Shown: positions 43,879 to 46,827 of the stretch, in pieces | How positions within the stretch are numbered: position 1 is the first letter of the stretch | Layout of the letters: the number at the start of each line of letters is the position of its first letter | Source of the DNA: Phaeovulum veldkampii DSM 11550 | GTDB taxonomy: Bacteria; Pseudomonadota; Alphaproteobacteria; Rhodobacterales; Rhodobacteraceae | Assembly (NCBI RefSeq): GCF_003034995.1 | Contig: NZ_PZKF01000023.1 | Span: forward strand, 1 to 46,827 | Direction of reading: 5' to 3' | DNA length: 46,827 bases | Notes under the pieces: generated by a model | What the model was told of the DNA's origin: nothing | Database searches by the model: none | What the model saw: the letters and a program-made list of their open reading frames with translations, nothing else | Position numbers and translations under genes: made by a program

Positions 43879-44361
43879 TTACATCGCGGGCAGGATCACC
43901 GCGTCGATCACATGGATCACGCCGTTGGTAGCCTCGATATCGGCAGTGCTGATCGTGGCGCCATCGACCTTGGCGCCGCCCATCGTGGTAATCGTCACCT
44001 CGCCGCCCTGCACGGTGGCAGCCTTCATGCCGTCGGACAGATCGCCCGACATCACCTTGCCCGGCACGACGTGATAGGTCAGGATCGCGGTCAGCTTGTC
44101 TTTGTTCTCAGGTTTCAACAGGTCTTCGACGGTGCCCGCGGGCAGCGCGGCAAAGGCGGCGTCCGTGGGGGCAAAGACGGTGAAGGGGCCTTCGCCTTTC
44201 AGCGTTTCGACCAGACCGGCGGCCTGAACGGCGGCAACCAGCGTGGTGAAGTTGCCCGCACCCACCGCGGTATCGACAATGTCCATGTCGGCGGCGAAGG
44301 CAGGGGCGGCCAGCGCGGTGGCGGCGGCGGTGGTCAGCGCGAGAAAGGTTCTGCGGATCAT
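43879..44361 (-). CDS. Exported fasciclin (FAS1) domain protein
   Basis: A 160-residue secreted protein with signal peptide ([25 protein letters not shown]) and one FAS1 domain (about 25-160): [37 protein letters not shown] and the closing [17 protein letters not shown]1 domains mediate adhesion and protein contacts outside the cytoplasm. AAGGGAG lies before the ATG at 44361. Role in this organism unknown. Confidence 0.9.
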   Translation of the reverse strand: MIRRTFLALTTAAATALAAPAFAADMDIVDTAVGAGNFTTLVAAVQAAGLVETLKGEGPFTVFAPTDAAFAALPAGTVEDLLKPENKDKLTAILTYHVVPGKVMSGDLSDGMKAATVQGGEVTITTMGGAKVDGATISTADIEATNGVIHVIDAVILPAM

Positions 44362-44479
44362 CGGTTGTCTCCCTTGGGTATGGATGCCGTCCCTGTGGCA
44401 TCGCAAGGGTTACGGCTGGGGTGGCCAACCGGATGCACGCCAAATTGCCGTGAACCGGGCTTGACCCTGACGGGTCTTG

Positions 44480-44501
44480 CCCCAAGCCGCGGGGCTTGGG
44501 G
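44480..44501 (-). terminator. Hairpin after the DUF302 gene
   Basis: CCCCAAGCC / GGCTTGGGG with a four-base loop, 54 bases past the DUF302 stop. A terminator for the minus-strand DUF302 transcript is likely, although there is no U-tract. Confidence 0.5.
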
Positions 44502-44554
44502 GTTTCTACTGAAAATCTTGTGATCCAATGTGAAGCAGCGAGAGCGCGGAGAGC

Positions 44555-45004
44555 CTATTCCTCCAGCATCAATGCTTCGGCCACGATGCCTGCCAGCAGA
44601 TCTTCGACCTCTTGCATCGCGCCGTCGGGGTAATCGCGGTGGCCTACGATGACGACGCCGGGCTTTTCGGGGGTTTCGTAGGCAAAGATGCCATAAGGGC
44701 AGAATTGCACATTGGCCGGATCAACCTCCATCACGCTGCGCGAGGTGGTGGCCGAGCAGAAGCTGAACACATCGGCGCCGGTGAACACGGTTTTGGTGGC
44801 GCCCACATCGGCCTTGGTGCGTTCCAGCATCTCGCCGACATGGCTGAGGTGATCAACCACCAGCCCGCGCCCGATGATCGCGCTTTCCAGCGCGAAGGCG
44901 ACGTTTTCAAAGCTGTCTTCGACTTCGTAGGTAATTGCCTCGGCTGCCGCCGCGACTGGGCCAGCCAACCCTGCGGCAAGCGCCGCGATGAACAATCTGC
45001 GCAT
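44555..45004 (-). CDS. Exported DUF302 domain protein
   Basis: A 149-residue protein with a signal peptide (MRRLFIAALAAGLAGPVAAAA). The mature part is a DUF302 fold: TYEVEDSFENVAFALESAIIGRGL, then VDHLSHVGEML and a NVQFCPYGIFAYE strand. Two cysteines (in FSFCSA and QFCPYG) could form a disulfide. DUF302 proteins are often near sulfur or redox genes; the function is not known. AAGGGAGAG lies before the ATG at 45004. Divergent from msrP. Confidence 0.82.
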   Translation of the reverse strand: MRRLFIAALAAGLAGPVAAAAEAITYEVEDSFENVAFALESAIIGRGLVVDHLSHVGEMLERTKADVGATKTVFTGADVFSFCSATTSRSVMEVDPANVQFCPYGIFAYETPEKPGVVIVGHRDYPDGAMQEVEDLLAGIVAEALMLEE

Positions 45005-45149
45005 GATCTCTCCCTTGCTGCCCTTCGGCACCACAACTGTGGCGCGGAAAATGCCGTTGGGGAAGGGGCTTCGCACAGCCAAGTCAAGCACTTGTGAGAG
45101 GGCGTCTGCGGGGGCGGGGCTATAGTAATTCAATCAAATGGAGGCGAAG

Positions 45150-46064
45150 ATGAGCAGGGGCAAAACACTGGGCTGGTCGGATGTGACGCCGCGGGCTGAT
45201 TACATGACCCGGCGCGCGCTGATCGCCTCGGCCGCCGCCGCAGGGCTGGCAGGCCCGGCGCTGGGGCAGATCGTGGCCGCGCCCTCGCGCTATTCCACTG
45301 CCCAGACGCCGAACACGCGTGAGGAAATCACCGGCTATAACAACTTCTACGAACTGGGCACCGACAAGGCCGACCCGCGCAAGAACGCGCGCCTGCTGAC
45401 GCTGAAGCCCTGGGCCGTGCAGATCGACGGTCTGGTTGACCGGCCCGGCAGTTACGGGTTGGAAGACATCCTGTCGGGGGCGCAGATGGAAGAGCGCATC
45501 TACCGACTGCGCTGCGTCGAGGCGTGGTCGATGGTGGTCCCGTGGGTCGGGTTCGAACTGAACCAGTTGCTGGCGCGTGTGGGGGTGCAGCCCGGCGCGA
45601 AATATGTGGGTTTTGAAACGCTCGTGCGCCCCGACGAAATGCCTGGCCAGCGCCGCGCGATTCTGGATTGGCCCTATCGCGAGGGGCTGCGGCTGGATGA
45701 GGCGATGCACCCGCTGACGATTCTGGCCACCGGGCTTTACGGCGAAGAGATGCCCGCCCAGAACGGCGCCCCGATCCGGCTGGTGGTGCCGTGGAAATAC
45801 GGGTTCAAAAGCATCAAAAGCATTGTGCGGATCACCCTGACCGAGCGCGAGCCGGTCTGCACATGGAATGCAATGCAGTCACAGGAATACGGGTTTTACG
45901 CCAATGTGAACCCCGAGGTGGACCACCCCCGCTGGAGCCAGGCGACCGAGCGCCGAATCGGCGGCGGCATCTTTGCGCCGCGCGAGCCGACTCAGATGTT
46001 TAATGGCTACGCCGCAGAGGTGGCCAGCCTCTATGCCGGGATGGATCTGGCAAAGTTTTATTGA
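45150..46064 (+). CDS. msrP: Periplasmic protein-methionine-sulfoxide reductase catalytic subunit
   Basis: A 304-residue molybdopterin protein of the YedY/MsrP family. It has a Tat-type start with R21-R22 ([18 protein letters not shown]) and the molybdenum ligand C122 in [25 protein letters not shown]-like [12 protein letters not shown] and the [19 protein letters not shown] ending are diagnostic. It repairs oxidised methionines in periplasmic proteins with electrons from MsrQ. GGAGG (45140-45144) fits ATG 45150 rather than the ATG at 45138 it overlaps. Confidence 0.95.
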   Translation: MSRGKTLGWSDVTPRADYMTRRALIASAAAAGLAGPALGQIVAAPSRYSTAQTPNTREEITGYNNFYELGTDKADPRKNARLLTLKPWAVQIDGLVDRPGSYGLEDILSGAQMEERIYRLRCVEAWSMVVPWVGFELNQLLARVGVQPGAKYVGFETLVRPDEMPGQRRAILDWPYREGLRLDEAMHPLTILATGLYGEEMPAQNGAPIRLVVPWKYGFKSIKSIVRITLTEREPVCTWNAMQSQEYGFYANVNPEVDHPRWSQATERRIGGGIFAPREPTQMFNGYAAEVASLYAGMDLAKFY

Positions 46065-46648
46065 TGCAGATCGCAAAGATGAACTGCGTCCTGCGCGGGG
46101 TTCCGCCTTGGGCGGTTTATCTGGCGGGGGCGCTGCCGCTGGCCTGGGTGGTCTGGCTGGGGGCGACCGGCGGGCTGGGTATCGACCCTGTCAAAGAGAT
46201 CGAGCATCGTCTGGGCAAGATCGGGCTGTGGTTTCTGGTGGCGGGTTTGGCGATCACGCCGCTGCGGCGCCAGACCGGCCTCAGCCTGCTGCGGCAGCGC
46301 CGGGCGCTGGGGCTGCTGGCATTTTTTTATGTGGCGCTTCATGCGGCAGTCTGGCTGGGGCTGGATATGCGGTTGCTGTGGGAACAGGCGGCCAAAGACA
46401 TCCTCAAGCGCCCCTATCTGACCGCGGGTATGGCCGCGCTGGCACTGCTTTTGCCGCTGGCGCTGACCTCAAACGACGCCTCGGTGCGTTGGCTGGGGCA
46501 GGGCTGGCGGAAGCTGCATCGTCTGGCCTATCCGGCCGCCATCGCGGCGGGGGTGCATTATCTGTGGCAGACCAAAGCCGATGTGACCGAGCCGCTGATC
46601 TGGCTGGCGGCGATTCTGGGGCTGTTGGCGCTGCGACTGCGACGCTGA
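46064..46648 (+). CDS. msrQ: Haem-binding membrane subunit of methionine sulfoxide reductase
   Basis: A 194-residue membrane protein of about six helices, family YedZ/MsrQ. Histidines in EIEHRLGKIGLW, FFYVALHAAVW, GWRKLHRLAYP and GVHYLWQTKAD fit the b-type haem ligands. It passes electrons from the quinone pool or a flavin reductase to MsrP. The ATG overlaps the msrP stop by one base (TGATG). Confidence 0.94.
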   Translation: MQIAKMNCVLRGVPPWAVYLAGALPLAWVVWLGATGGLGIDPVKEIEHRLGKIGLWFLVAGLAITPLRRQTGLSLLRQRRALGLLAFFYVALHAAVWLGLDMRLLWEQAAKDILKRPYLTAGMAALALLLPLALTSNDASVRWLGQGWRKLHRLAYPAAIAAGVHYLWQTKADVTEPLIWLAAILGLLALRLRR

Positions 46649-46765
46649 CACAGGTTCCGCAGCGTCAGCAAGCCGGCAAAAGGCGAGCGGTGGAAATCTT
46701 CGGAAATCAGGCGAGGTGATTTGCGAAACATTCTTGCGCAACGGTGATCGCGAGCGTCCCTCCGG

Positions 46766-46795
46766 TTGGCTGGGCGGATTTAATTGTCTTTTATA
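46766..46795 (+). promoter_or_regulatory. Possible promoter near the right edge
   Basis: TTGGCT (46766-46771), 18-base spacer and TTTATA (46790-46795) inside a locally AT-rich tract. Because it lies within ten bases of the next candidate ATG, a transcript from it would be nearly leaderless; the boxes may be coincidental. Confidence 0.3.
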
Positions 46796-46804
46796 AACAG
46801 AGGT

Positions 46805-46827
46805 ATGAGTGAAAAATGTGGCGTCGC
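46805..46827 (+). CDS. Possible first codons of the next gene (cut by window edge)
   Basis: An ATG at 46805 after AGAGG opens a frame of seven complete codons (MSEKCGV) before the window ends. Too short for identification. The stretch 46649-46804 otherwise contains only a weak 7-bp hairpin and a possible promoter. Confidence 0.25.

Noticed and set aside
1-46827. tRNA/rRNA genes, CRISPR arrays, insertion sequences, prophage or defence systems
   Set aside because: I found no cloverleaf-like gene, no regularly spaced repeats, no transposase, integrase or phage structural protein, and no recognisable defence gene.

Overview
The window is GC-rich, densely packed chromosomal DNA whose genes read as those of an alphaproteobacterium of the Rhodobacteraceae/Paracoccaceae (Rhodobacter, Paracoccus, Gemmobacter-like). 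The basis is gene content and protein style: kdsD-lptCAB-hpf-ptsN, ade-amn, ubiTUV beside nnrS, msrPQ, and a long GCCGGAGGC-type hairpin terminator. Genus cannot be decided from the window. I see no tRNA, rRNA, CRISPR array, insertion sequence or prophage; nearly all genes look like core or clade-typical genes, often joined by 4-base ATGA or TGATG overlaps.

Layout. 1-205: tail of a Ser/Thr protein phosphatase. 283-1470: thiolase, ending at a very large hairpin shared with a convergent two-component pair (hybrid PAS kinase and OmpR-type regulator, 1573-4205). Divergent from the pair is a seven-gene operon (4407-12995): long-chain acyl-CoA synthetase, a complete branched-chain-amino-acid-type (Liv) ABC importer, and a PaaK-like protein whose ATP-binding P-loop is not recognisable. 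It looks like uptake plus CoA activation of an unidentified carboxylate.

13053-18900 is a respiratory block: nnrS, then ubiD-ubiX on the minus strand and, divergently, ubiT-ubiU-ubiV, the O2-independent ubiquinone hydroxylation genes. The spacer between ubiD and ubiT carries a perfect FNR-type palindrome (16356-16369), so both arms are probably switched on under low oxygen. 18919-25598 holds an SDR-like protein, a purine salvage pair (adenine deaminase, AMP nucleosidase), HU, a DMT-family exporter and chorismate synthase. 25745-29059 is a TPP riboswitch followed by thiBPQ thiamine import. Then come another acyl-CoA synthetase and a BadF-type sugar kinase.

31773-39045 is a surface-polysaccharide block: galU, galE, three glycosyltransferases (the third, GT14-like, broken by a single-base frameshift at 37297-37300) and a protein with two sulfotransferase-like halves. 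39042-43788 (minus strand) is the LPS-export/nitrogen-PTS block: RNase D, kdsD, lptC, lptA, lptB, hpf, ptsN. 43879-46648 contains small exported proteins (FAS1, DUF302) and the periplasmic methionine sulfoxide reductase msrPQ. The last 180 bases hold a likely promoter and perhaps the first codons of another gene.
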